NCBI GenBank assembly: GCA_963707895.1
Contig: CAVPRS010000003.1
Location: 248,001-312,000, forward strand
From: Fodinibacter sp963707895
Lineage (GTDB): Bacteria; Actinomycetota; Actinomycetes; Actinomycetales; Dermatophilaceae
Direction of reading: 5' to 3'
Length of the DNA stretch: 64,000 nucleotides
Positions 41,999-49,949 of this stretch are shown piece by piece; the first letter of the stretch is position 1; every line of letters starts with the position of its first letter. Position numbers and translations under genes: made by a program. The notes beneath the pieces were generated by a model. It was not told where the DNA came from, made no database searches, and saw nothing but the letters and a program-made list of their open reading frames with translations.

Positions 41999-43867
41999 AT
42001 GACACAGCGTGCCGCCGTCTCCCAGCTCGAGTCCGACTTCGCCGACGCCATGAACCGCCTCTACGCCGTGGGCAACGGCCTGGCCCGGCTCCGCTCCGAG
42101 CTCGACCGGGCGGATGCCGTGGGCGCCGCCCCCGCGGCGGGCCCGTCGGCGCCTCCCGTCGCCACACCGTCCCCTGCGCGGATGCCGGGCCTCCCGCCCG
42201 TGCCGGCCCCACACGGGGCCGGGTCACCTCCCCCACCCGGCGCCGGGTCACCTCCCCCGCCCGTCATGCCGCCGGTCGCCCCCCCGGTGCCCTGGTACCG
42301 CCGCGAGGGCGCGGTCACCGCCGTGCTGGCGGTGGCCGGCGCCCTCATCACGATGGCAGGCGTGGCGATGCTGCTGGTCCTGGCCGCCCAGCACGGCTGG
42401 TTCGGGCCGGTCCCGCGAGTCACCTCCGGCGCCGTGCTCGCAGGTCTTCTGGTGGCCCTGGGGGTCCGTGGGGCGGAGGCAGACCGAGGCGGCGAGCGTG
42501 GCGTCGTCGGGTCCGCACCGGTCGCCCTCGTCGCCACCGGTGCGGCCGCGGCCTACCTCGACGTGGTCGCCGTGACCAGTGGCTACGGCTGGGTGGCCCC
42601 GACGGCCGGACTCGCGCTCGCCGCCGCCGTCGCGCTCGGTGGGCTGCACCTGGCGCGGCGTTGGGGCAGCGAGCTGCTGGCCGTGCTCATGGTGCTCGGC
42701 GCCGCGACGCTGGCACCGTTCGTCGCGCAGGGAGGGGGCTGGGTGGTCTCGGCATTCCTCGCGGTGCTCTGCGTGGCCGGATGGTGGGCAGGCGGGTCGC
42801 ACACCCGCCCGGCGCTCACGGTGGTGCGCACCGTCCCCGTCACGTTCTCGCTCCTCGTCGGGGCGGTCACGGAGGCGGGCACCGGCCCGGGGGCCGTCGG
42901 CCACGTCGCCGTCGCCGCGGTCGTGCTCGCCGTCACCCTCGCCACCTCCGCGCTCTCGGTGCGACGCGACGCGCACGACGTGTCGGCCTCGATGGCGGTG
43001 GCGCTGCTCGCCGTCGGGCTGCTCGCCACCTCGGCGACGCTCACCGACCCGTGGCGCACCCTGACCCTCACGGGGGCGGCGGGCATCCTGCTCCTCGCCG
43101 CGACCAGCCTCGGCCGCCCTCCGGTCGGCCCGCTCGCCGGGCACCTGGTGGTCACCACCGGCGCGTCCGGCACCGTGTTCGCCGTCTTCGCCGTCGTGTC
43201 CGGAGCTCCGGACCGTTTCGTCACCACCGGCCTGCTGCTCCTGGCCCTCGCCGGGCTGGGGGCCGCCGGGGTCAGCCGCTCGCGCACCACGCTGGCCCTC
43301 GCTGCCGGCACCACGTTCGTCGCGGTGCTGAGCTGGGCCCCGCACCCGCTGGCGACCGTCACGCCATCCGCCGCGGGGGCGCACGACATGGCGGTCGCAC
43401 TGCTCGACAGCCTCCTCGTGGCGGCGGTCGTGGCGACCGGGCTGTGGGCAGTGGCGGCCCAGCGCGGGCTCGGCCGCGAGGTCCGGCTCACCGCCACCGT
43501 GGTCGCCTGGGTGCTCGGGCTCGCCGCGTCGACGACGGTGTCGGTCGCCATCGGCACCCTGCTCGGGGCCGAGGCGGGCGAGCCGGTGCTCGGCTTCACC
43601 ATCGGGCACGCGGTGGCCACGGTCACCTGGATGCTCGCCGCCGCCTGGCTGCTGCTGCGTGGCCTCGAGCACTCACGCGACGCCGACCTCACCCTGCGCA
43701 CCGGGCTGGTGCTGGCCGGCATCAGCGTCGCGAAGCTCTTCCTCTTCGACCTCGCGGCACTGAGCGGGCTGGTGCGGTCGGTCGCCTTCATCGTCGTGGG
43801 CCTGCTCCTGCTGGCCACCGGCAGCCGCTACGCCAGGGCCTACGAACGCCGTCGGGTCAGCGCGTGA
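41999..43867 (+). CDS. large polytopic membrane protein, DUF2339-like
   Basis: 622 residues. A short coiled segment (VSQLESDFADAMNRLYAVGN) and a proline-rich arm (residues 45-100) are followed by some 16-18 hydrophobic helices that nearly fill the rest, ending SLLLLATGSRYARAYERRR-like. This is the DUF2339 type of multi-helix protein, also with a C-terminal LTLRTGLVLAGISVAKLFLF segment. Function unknown. Its stop is 31 bp from the HD gene on the same strand. Confidence 0.75.
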   Translation: MTQRAAVSQLESDFADAMNRLYAVGNGLARLRSELDRADAVGAAPAAGPSAPPVATPSPARMPGLPPVPAPHGAGSPPPPGAGSPPPPVMPPVAPPVPWYRREGAVTAVLAVAGALITMAGVAMLLVLAAQHGWFGPVPRVTSGAVLAGLLVALGVRGAEADRGGERGVVGSAPVALVATGAAAAYLDVVAVTSGYGWVAPTAGLALAAAVALGGLHLARRWGSELLAVLMVLGAATLAPFVAQGGGWVVSAFLAVLCVAGWWAGGSHTRPALTVVRTVPVTFSLLVGAVTEAGTGPGAVGHVAVAAVVLAVTLATSALSVRRDAHDVSASMAVALLAVGLLATSATLTDPWRTLTLTGAAGILLLAATSLGRPPVGPLAGHLVVTTGASGTVFAVFAVVSGAPDRFVTTGLLLLALAGLGAAGVSRSRTTLALAAGTTFVAVLSWAPHPLATVTPSAAGAHDMAVALLDSLLVAAVVATGLWAVAAQRGLGREVRLTATVVAWVLGLAASTTVSVAIGTLLGAEAGEPVLGFTIGHAVATVTWMLAAAWLLLRGLEHSRDADLTLRTGLVLAGISVAKLFLFDLAALSGLVRSVAFIVVGLLLLATGSRYARAYERRRVSA

Positions 43868-43898
43868 CGTCCGCCGCCCGGGGTGGCACAGTGGCCGG

Positions 43899-44558
43899 AT
43901 GGACGCGCTGAGGGGGCGATGGCGGGCCGAGTGTGCCGCCGTGGTGGCGGGGGCACGGGACGCGACCGTCGACGACATCGGCAGCGACCTGCTGCGGCGG
44001 TGGCACGAGCCGCACCGGCACTACCACGACGCGACCCACCTCGCCGAGGTCCTCACGGCGGTCGACACGCTGTGCACGGCAGGAGGGGTCGACGGCGCCC
44101 ATCGGGCGGTCGCCGCCCTCGCCACCTGGTTCCACGACGCCGTCTACGCGGTCGCGCCGGACGCGGCCAACGAGGCCGAGAGCGCCTCGCTCGCGGCACG
44201 ACAGCTCGGCCGGCTGGGGGTCGACACGGAGCTGACCGCACGGGTGGTCGCGGTGGTGCTCGACACGGCATCCCACGCGCTGACGCCCGAGGCGCTCGCC
44301 GACCCCGCGCGGGTGGTCGTGCACGACGCCGACCTGTGGGTGCTGGCGGCTCCCGTGGCGCGCTTCGACGAGTACTGCGCGCAGGTGCGCGAGGAGTACG
44401 CCCACGTGCCGGTGGCGCTCTACGCGAGCGCCCGCGCCGAGGTCCTGCGGCCCTTCCTCGTGCGCGACCACGTCTACCGCACCGAGCACGCTCGGGCGGA
44501 GTGGGAACCGTCGGCGCGCGAGAACCTCGCGCGCGAGCTCACCCGCCTGGCGGCCTGA
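43899..44558 (+). CDS. HD-domain phosphohydrolase-like protein
   Basis: 219 residues of the predicted metal-dependent HD family. Metal ligands are spread as H in HRHYHDATHLAEV, HD in ATWFHDAVYAV, and the late VVHDADLWVLAAP; the interval and helical content match COG4339-type proteins. The natural substrate is unknown, presumably a nucleotide or phosphoester. The last 20 nt overlap the end of the convergent DUF4031-Nudix gene. Confidence 0.85.
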   Translation: MDALRGRWRAECAAVVAGARDATVDDIGSDLLRRWHEPHRHYHDATHLAEVLTAVDTLCTAGGVDGAHRAVAALATWFHDAVYAVAPDAANEAESASLAARQLGRLGVDTELTARVVAVVLDTASHALTPEALADPARVVVHDADLWVLAAPVARFDEYCAQVREEYAHVPVALYASARAEVLRPFLVRDHVYRTEHARAEWEPSARENLARELTRLAA

Positions 44559-45315
44559 GCACCGCGTCGGCCAGGGGCCACCAGAACTGCCCGGAGCAGG
44601 TGCGCTCGAGCTCGGCCCAGGTGGCCCAGCGGCGGTCGGAGGTGTCGTCGAGCTCGGCGGCGAGGGTCGGACGGGTACCGGGCACGCGCGCCTCGAACAC
44701 CTGGAGCAGGTCGTGGCCCTCACGCCAGAGCCCGCCCGACGAGCGGTGGTGGAAGCGCTCGTACCCCCGGGGTCGCAGGTCGTCGGGTGCGACGACGAGC
44801 CCGGTCTCCTCGCGCACCTCGCGAACGGCGTTGTCCCGCACGGTCTCCCCCGGTTCGCGCCAGCCGCCCGGCGCGCCCCACTCGTCACGCCGGATGGAGT
44901 GCACGAGGGCGAAGTCGCCCAGGTCGTCGCGCACGAACGCCATGGCGGCGAAGACGCGGGCCTGGTCGGCCTCCCGCTCCGAGCGGATCAGGTCGACGTC
45001 TGCGGTCGTGCCGTCGACGAAGCGGATGCCGAGCACCCGCGCGACGCCCGTGTCACCGCGTCGCTTCTGCATGCGCAGGCCGCTCGCCTGCAGGGCCCGC
45101 AGGAGCTCGCGGGCCGGCGTCGGGCTGGCGCCCGCGGCCACGACCATGGCGTAGCGCTCCTCGGGGACGTCGTAGTGGTCACCCTCGAAGCCCCGCTCGG
45201 GGATGCCGACCGAGCGCGCGAAGCGGTGCAGCTCGTCGAGGCTGGTGTCGCTGACCAGGTGGGACCACCGGCGGCCGTGCGCCTCGGCACGAGGCGGGTC
45301 GATGAGGATGGCCAC
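44539..45315 (-). CDS. DUF4031-Nudix fusion hydrolase
   Basis: 258 residues. The N-terminal DUF4031 domain (1-85: IDPPRAEAHGRRWSHLVSDT, ELHRFARSVGIPERGFEGDH) is joined to a Nudix hydrolase domain (about 120-258) with an intact Nudix box GWREPGETVRDNAVREVREE followed by TGL. It would hydrolyse a nucleoside diphosphate linked to another group; substrate unknown. GTG 45315 is the family start but its Shine-Dalgarno (GGAGG) abuts it unusually closely. Tail-to-tail overlap with the HD gene. Confidence 0.82.
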   Translation of the reverse strand: MAILIDPPRAEAHGRRWSHLVSDTSLDELHRFARSVGIPERGFEGDHYDVPEERYAMVVAAGASPTPARELLRALQASGLRMQKRRGDTGVARVLGIRFVDGTTADVDLIRSEREADQARVFAAMAFVRDDLGDFALVHSIRRDEWGAPGGWREPGETVRDNAVREVREETGLVVAPDDLRPRGYERFHHRSSGGLWREGHDLLQVFEARVPGTRPTLAAELDDTSDRRWATWAELERTCSGQFWWPLADAVLRPPGG

Positions 45316-45386
45316 CTCCAGATCGTAGGGGTGGGCCGGTGGGTCGGGCGCTCGCGTGGGCAGCGGGCCGCGAGTGACTGTCAGGT

Positions 45387-45514
45387 GAGGGTGGGCAGTG
45401 GCTGCACAGGACCACTCGGGACGACCACACGCCATCCCTCGCCGACGACCACTCAAGCGAGGGGTGGCCAGTGGCTGCACGGACCACTCGGACGACCACC
45501 GCCATCCCTCGCCG
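45387..45514. repeat. two tandem units of the 58-bp dispersed repeat
   Basis: Units 45387-45444 and 45459-45514 share GTGGCTGCAC, GGACCACTCGG, GACGACCAC and GCCATCCCTCGCCGACGACC, period 72 bp. Each unit has complementary ends (GAGGGGTGGCC and GCCATCCCTC) and can form a hairpin. They fill most of the 368-bp gene-free stretch 45316-45683; the rest shows only a modest run GAAGGGGGGCG before the WXG100 start. Confidence 0.75.
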
Positions 45515-45683
45515 ACGACCACTCGGGTCAGGCATCACCAGCGGCCGCACCGGTGCCTTCGGCGGGCGACGAGCCGGGGCAGGCCCCCTGTGGACAACCT
45601 CGGGGGCCGGTCGGTGGGGCGACCTACGCTCGCGGGAACGGGTACACCACCCCGGTGCGCCCACCACGAAGGGGGGCGCCGAC

Positions 45684-45974
45684 ATGAGCGCACAGTTCCA
45701 GGTCGACACCGACCGCATCGCCGCAGCGTCAGGAGACGTCGCGCGCATCTCGGCCGAGATCGAGGGTCAGGTGGGCGTGATGCTCGCGCGGCTCACGGGT
45801 CTGCAGGACGCCTGGACCGGCTCGGCGTCGGTGCAGTTCCAGGGCGTCGTCGCGCAGTGGCGCGGCACCCAGCAGCAGGTCCGGGCCTCGCTCGACTCGA
45901 TCGGTCAGGTCCTCGGTGCCGCCGGCACGCAGTACGCCGAGGCGGAGGCCGCCGCGACGCGGATGTTCAGCTGA
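45684..45974 (+). CDS. WXG100-family secreted protein
   Basis: 96 residues, two helices joined by the WXG turn: QFQVDTDRIAAASGDVARIS, LQDAWTGSASVQFQGVVAQW and a C-terminal secretion-type motif YAEAE (Y-x3-E) near the end. Such proteins are exported by type VII (ESX) systems as helical hairpin dimers. No EccC or other ESX gene is nearby and it is unpaired, so it may form a homodimer and use an apparatus encoded elsewhere. GGGGGGCG is a strong Shine-Dalgarno 6 nt before the ATG. Its last 8 nt overlap the convergent GNAT gene. Confidence 0.9.
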   Translation: MSAQFQVDTDRIAAASGDVARISAEIEGQVGVMLARLTGLQDAWTGSASVQFQGVVAQWRGTQQQVRASLDSIGQVLGAAGTQYAEAEAAATRMFS

Positions 45975-46512
45975 CGTCGGGCGCTCGGGCGGGCGTTCGG
46001 ACGAGGTCGAGCTTCATCCCCTTGTGGGTGTCCACCCAGCCGAGCCGCTCGTAGAACCGGTGCGCGTCCAACCGGCGCCGGTCGGTGGTCAGCTGGGCGA
46101 GCACGGCACCACGGGCCCGGCCGACGTCGACCGCCCAGCCCATCAGGGCGCGACCGAGCCCGGCGCCCCGCTCCGAGCCGGCGACCCGCACCGCCTCGAC
46201 CTGCATCCGCAGGCCACCCCGGCGCGAGAGCGTGCGCAGGAAGGTCAGCTGCAGGGTGCCCACGACCTCGCCGTCAGAGCGGCGCACCACGGCGAGGAGC
46301 TGGTGCGGGTCCGTGTCGATCTCGTCGAAGGCGTCGAGGTAGCGCTGCAGGTCGTGGTCGGTGGCCGACTCCCTGGCGGTGCCGAGCTCGTCGTCGCGCA
46401 GCAGTGCGACAACTACCGCGACGTCGCCCCGCGTGGCGCGGTCGACGAGGTAGGTCCGGTCACCGACGGGCAGCGCATGGGGCAGGTCGCTCCTGATCGA
46501 CGGGACATCCAC
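45967..46512 (-). CDS. GNAT-family N-acetyltransferase
   Basis: 181 residues. YLVDRATRGDVAVVVALLRD is the usual beta-1/alpha-1 start, VVGTLQLTFLRTLSR the central strand, and VAGSERGAGLGRALMGWAVD the acetyl-CoA pyrophosphate loop (R-G-A-G-L-G); DRRRLDAHRFYERLGWVDTH closes the fold. Acceptor substrate unknown. It starts 10 nt after the FtsX-type permease stop, so it is likely transcribed with the ABC exporter. Confidence 0.85.
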   Translation of the reverse strand: MDVPSIRSDLPHALPVGDRTYLVDRATRGDVAVVVALLRDDELGTARESATDHDLQRYLDAFDEIDTDPHQLLAVVRRSDGEVVGTLQLTFLRTLSRRGGLRMQVEAVRVAGSERGAGLGRALMGWAVDVGRARGAVLAQLTTDRRRLDAHRFYERLGWVDTHKGMKLDLVRTPARAPDVS

Positions 46513-46522
46513 GCCCGCAACC

Positions 46523-49081
46523 CTATTCGGTCGAGATGGCGCGCAGCACGTCCAGCCGCGCCGCGCGCCGGCCGGGCCAGAGCGCCGCGAGCACCCCCAC
46601 CAGCCCGGCCACGAGGACGAAGCCGACGAGCTGCCCGCCCGGGATGGCGAGCACGTCGAGGCCGTCGTCGGCCAGCGACCGCTGCAGCGCCAGGGCGAAG
46701 GCGAGCCCGACCACCACACCGAGCACGGCGCCGAGCAGGGCGATGGCCACCGACTCCAGCCGCAGCATGGTGCGCAGCTGCCGGCGGCTCAGGCCCACGG
46801 CGCGCAGCAGCCCGATCTCACGGATCCGCTCGATGACCGACAGGGCCAGCGTGTTGACGATGCCGAGCACGGCGATGACGACCGCCAGGCCGAGCAGGGC
46901 GTAGACGATGAACAGCAGCCGGTCGATCGGCTGGCGCTGCTCGGCGGCGAAGGCGGCCTGGTCGTTGACGCTCACCGTCGGCAGGTCGGCGACCACCTTG
47001 TCGAGGCCGGCGGCGAGCGCCACCCGGTCGGTACCCGGCTGCGCGACGACGTAGACCGTGCGGTCCGTGGGAGGGACCCCGATCGCGTCGAACCCGTCGA
47101 GCGACATGGTGACGTCCGACTGGAGCACGCTGTCGGCGACGTAGGTCGCGACGACGTCCACCTGGGTGTCCTCACCGGCGTAGCCGATGGTGATGGTCGA
47201 CCCCACCGCCAGGCCCTTGTCCTCCGCGAAGGAGGTCGACACGGCCGCCGACGTCGCGTCGAGATCGGCGAGCGAGCCGGTCGCGACCTCGGGTCGGGCG
47301 ACGGCCGTGATGGCAGCCGGATCGACGGCGGTGGCGAAGTCGCGGTCACCGTCGACCTGGAGCAGCGCGGCACGTACCCGCGCGACGTCCGCCACTCCGG
47401 GCACCTGCTCGATGTTGTTCGCGACCGTGCCCGAGAACGGCTGGCCCAGGGGGTTGCTCACGACGTAGTCGGCGATGATGTCCTCGGCCAGGGTCTTGTC
47501 GAGGCTGGCCTTGGCCGAGGCCCCGAGCACGGCCATCATCGTCACGAGCGAGACGCCGATCATCAGCGCCGACGCGGTGGCCGCGGTGCGACGCGGGTTG
47601 CGCAGCGTGTTCTGCTCCGCCATCAGGCCGACCGCACCGAACCCACGTCGGTACACCCAGCCCAGACCGGCGAGCACGGGTCGCCCGAGCACCGGACTGA
47701 GCAGGGCGGTGCCCACGAGCACGCCGAAGGCACCGGCACCGAGCACGTAGGTGGGCTCCGAACCCACGCCGAGGAGGCCGGCGGTCATGCCACCGATGCC
47801 GGCGGCCAGCAGCACCGCGCCCACCGTGAGCCGCCAGCGCAGGCCGCTCTCGGCGAGGGCCACGTCGTCGCGCATCGCCGCGACCGGGGGCACGCTTCCG
47901 GCCCGCCGCGCCGGCAGGTAGGCGGCCGCGAGCGTGACCAGCACGCCGACGACCAGGCTCACGACGACGGTGCGGGGCTCGAGCACGAGGGCGTTCTTGC
48001 TGAGGTCGAGGCCGAACCGCCCGAAGACCGTCTTGATGCCGATGGCGAGCAGCACGCCCAGGCCGACTCCGACGGCCGAGCCCACGAAGCCCACCACGCC
48101 CGCCTCGAGCAGCACCGACCGCGCCACCTGGCGGCGGCTGGCCCCGATCGCCCGCAGCAGTGCCAGCTCCCGGCTGCGCTGGGCCACCAGGATCGAGAAC
48201 GTGTTGACGATCAGGAACGCCCCGACGGTGAGCGCGATACCGGCGAAGACCAGCAGGAAGGTCGTGACGAACGACAGCGCCTCGTCGATGCGGCTGGCGG
48301 CCCGGGCGGCGGTCGCGTCGCCGGTGGCGGCCTGGGTGTCCGACGGCAGCACCTTCTGCACGGCAGCGAGCAGCTGGGCCTGGCTGGTGCCGGGTGCGGC
48401 GGTCACCCAGATCTGCGAGAAGGCGTCGTCGCCCTGGAGGAACAGCTCCTGCGCCTGAGCGGTGTCGAACATGACGACGCTGGCTCCCACCAGCGTCGAC
48501 CCGCCGAACGACGCGGTGCCCACGAGGCGGGCGTCGAGCCGCGGCTGCTCGGTGGCGGTGACGATCGGCACCGTCTCACCCAGGAGGTAGCCCGCCTTCT
48601 TCGCCGTCGAGTCGTCGAGCACGATCTCGCCCTCGGCCTGCGGCCAGCGGCCGCCCTCGAGGGTGGCCACGGGCGTGCCGTTGGCCGCCGGGCCGGCCGT
48701 GTAGTTCACGGCGATGCCGGGAGGGCCGGAGCCCCCGATCAGCTTGCCGTCCTTGCCCACGACGAAGGTGCCGAAGCTCGTGACGCGCCCGTCGGCGCGC
48801 TCGGCCCCCGGCACGGCGGCCAGCTGGTCGACCAGGGACGCCGGCACGGTGCGCGACCCGGAGGTCCCGCCACCGAAGCCGCCGCCGCTCTCGGCCGACG
48901 TGCCCGGCCGCACGATGACGTCGCCCACCGCTCCGCTGGTCAGCCCGGTGAAGGCCTTACCGAGGGTGTCGGTGAAGACGTACGAGCCGGACACGAAGGC
49001 CACCCCGAGGATGACGGCGAAGGCACTGAGGAACAGCCGCAGCTTGCGGGCGAACAGGCTCCGCCAGGTGGCGCGCAGCAC
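46523..49081 (-). CDS. ABC transporter permease, FtsX/MacB type
   Basis: 852 residues with two FtsX-type halves. Helix 1 and a MacB-like extracytoplasmic domain occupy 1-260 (LRATWRSLFARKLRLFLSAF at the start, Gly/Ser loop SGGGFGGGTSG), followed by three helices with VNTFSILVAQRSRELALLRA and IGASRRQVARSVLLEAG, then a second copy: NPRRTAATASALMIGVSLVT, external domain, and VIERIREIGLLRAVGLSRRQ near the end. Works with the ATPase 4 nt upstream, probably to export a lipid, peptide or antibiotic rather than import. ATG 49081. Confidence 0.93.
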   Translation of the reverse strand: MLRATWRSLFARKLRLFLSAFAVILGVAFVSGSYVFTDTLGKAFTGLTSGAVGDVIVRPGTSAESGGGFGGGTSGSRTVPASLVDQLAAVPGAERADGRVTSFGTFVVGKDGKLIGGSGPPGIAVNYTAGPAANGTPVATLEGGRWPQAEGEIVLDDSTAKKAGYLLGETVPIVTATEQPRLDARLVGTASFGGSTLVGASVVMFDTAQAQELFLQGDDAFSQIWVTAAPGTSQAQLLAAVQKVLPSDTQAATGDATAARAASRIDEALSFVTTFLLVFAGIALTVGAFLIVNTFSILVAQRSRELALLRAIGASRRQVARSVLLEAGVVGFVGSAVGVGLGVLLAIGIKTVFGRFGLDLSKNALVLEPRTVVVSLVVGVLVTLAAAYLPARRAGSVPPVAAMRDDVALAESGLRWRLTVGAVLLAAGIGGMTAGLLGVGSEPTYVLGAGAFGVLVGTALLSPVLGRPVLAGLGWVYRRGFGAVGLMAEQNTLRNPRRTAATASALMIGVSLVTMMAVLGASAKASLDKTLAEDIIADYVVSNPLGQPFSGTVANNIEQVPGVADVARVRAALLQVDGDRDFATAVDPAAITAVARPEVATGSLADLDATSAAVSTSFAEDKGLAVGSTITIGYAGEDTQVDVVATYVADSVLQSDVTMSLDGFDAIGVPPTDRTVYVVAQPGTDRVALAAGLDKVVADLPTVSVNDQAAFAAEQRQPIDRLLFIVYALLGLAVVIAVLGIVNTLALSVIERIREIGLLRAVGLSRRQLRTMLRLESVAIALLGAVLGVVVGLAFALALQRSLADDGLDVLAIPGGQLVGFVLVAGLVGVLAALWPGRRAARLDVLRAISTE

Positions 49082-49085
49082 GGGG

Positions 49086-49862
49086 TCAGGCTCCGGCGGG
49101 CTGGTCGAGCCTGGCCATCGCCGCGAGCACCCGCTCGGGGGTGGGCGCGCGCAGCTCCTCGACGACCCGGCCGTCGGCGAGGAACACGACCCGGTCGGTC
49201 CAGCTCGCGGCCCCCGGGTCGTGGGTCACCATGACGACGGTCTGCTCGTGCGTGTCGACGACGCGGCGCAGGAAGCCGAGCACCTCGGCACCCGACGTCG
49301 AGTCGAGGTTGCCGGTCGGCTCGTCGGCGAAGACGACGTCGGGCCGGCCCACGAGGGCGCGGGCGCAGGCCACCCGCTGCTGCTGGCCACCGGACAGCTC
49401 GCTCGGCCGGTGGCCGAGCCGGTCGCGCAGCCCGACGGTGTCGATGACCTCGTCGAACCACGCCGGGTCCGGGCGCCGACCGGCGATGGCCGACGGCAGC
49501 ACGATGTTCTCCTGCGCCGTGAGGGTCGGCACGAGGTTGAAGGCCTGGAAGACGAAGCCGATCCGGTCGCGCCGCAGCTCGGTGAGGTGTTTCTCCTTCA
49601 GCGCCGTGAGCTCGACGTCGCCGAGGAACACGCGGCCCGAGGTGGCGTCGTCCAGGCCCGCCGCGCAGTGCATGAGGGTCGACTTGCCCGAGCCGGACTT
49701 GCCCATGATCGCGGTGAACTCACCGGCATACAGGTCGAGCGTGACGTCGTCGAGCGCGACGACCTCGGTGTCACCGGAGCCGTAGACCTTGCTCAGCCCC
49801 TCGACGCGGGCGGCCGCCAGGCGCTCGCCGGTCTCGCGGGCGGCCGCGTTGGTCAGCGTCAT
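49086..49862 (-). CDS. ABC transporter ATP-binding protein, MacB/LolD type
   Basis: 258 residues. Walker A MGKSGSGKSTLMH, Q-loop VFQAFNLVPTLTAQENI, signature LSGGQQQRVACARAL, Walker B DVVFADEPTGNLDS, switch His VMVTHDP. The ADEPTGNLD signature and partner gene place it in the MacB/LolD/FtsE export group. The N-terminus carries about 18 extra residues before VEGLSKVYGSGDTEVVALD. First gene of an operon ATPase-permease-GNAT; the gap to the permease is 4 nt. Confidence 0.95.
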   Translation of the reverse strand: MTLTNAAARETGERLAAARVEGLSKVYGSGDTEVVALDDVTLDLYAGEFTAIMGKSGSGKSTLMHCAAGLDDATSGRVFLGDVELTALKEKHLTELRRDRIGFVFQAFNLVPTLTAQENIVLPSAIAGRRPDPAWFDEVIDTVGLRDRLGHRPSELSGGQQQRVACARALVGRPDVVFADEPTGNLDSTSGAEVLGFLRRVVDTHEQTVVMVTHDPGAASWTDRVVFLADGRVVEELRAPTPERVLAAMARLDQPAGA

Positions 49863-49949
49863 GGGCGTCCTTCGGGGCGGGCCGCGGTGCGGCCGAGCGG
49901 GTGAGCCGTCACGCGGGGATGTCTCGTCACGTCTCCTGCTCGCCCAACG

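Noticed and set aside
45387..45514. Possible CRISPR
   Set aside because: Only two units, units longer than a CRISPR repeat, no distinct spacers and no cas gene.
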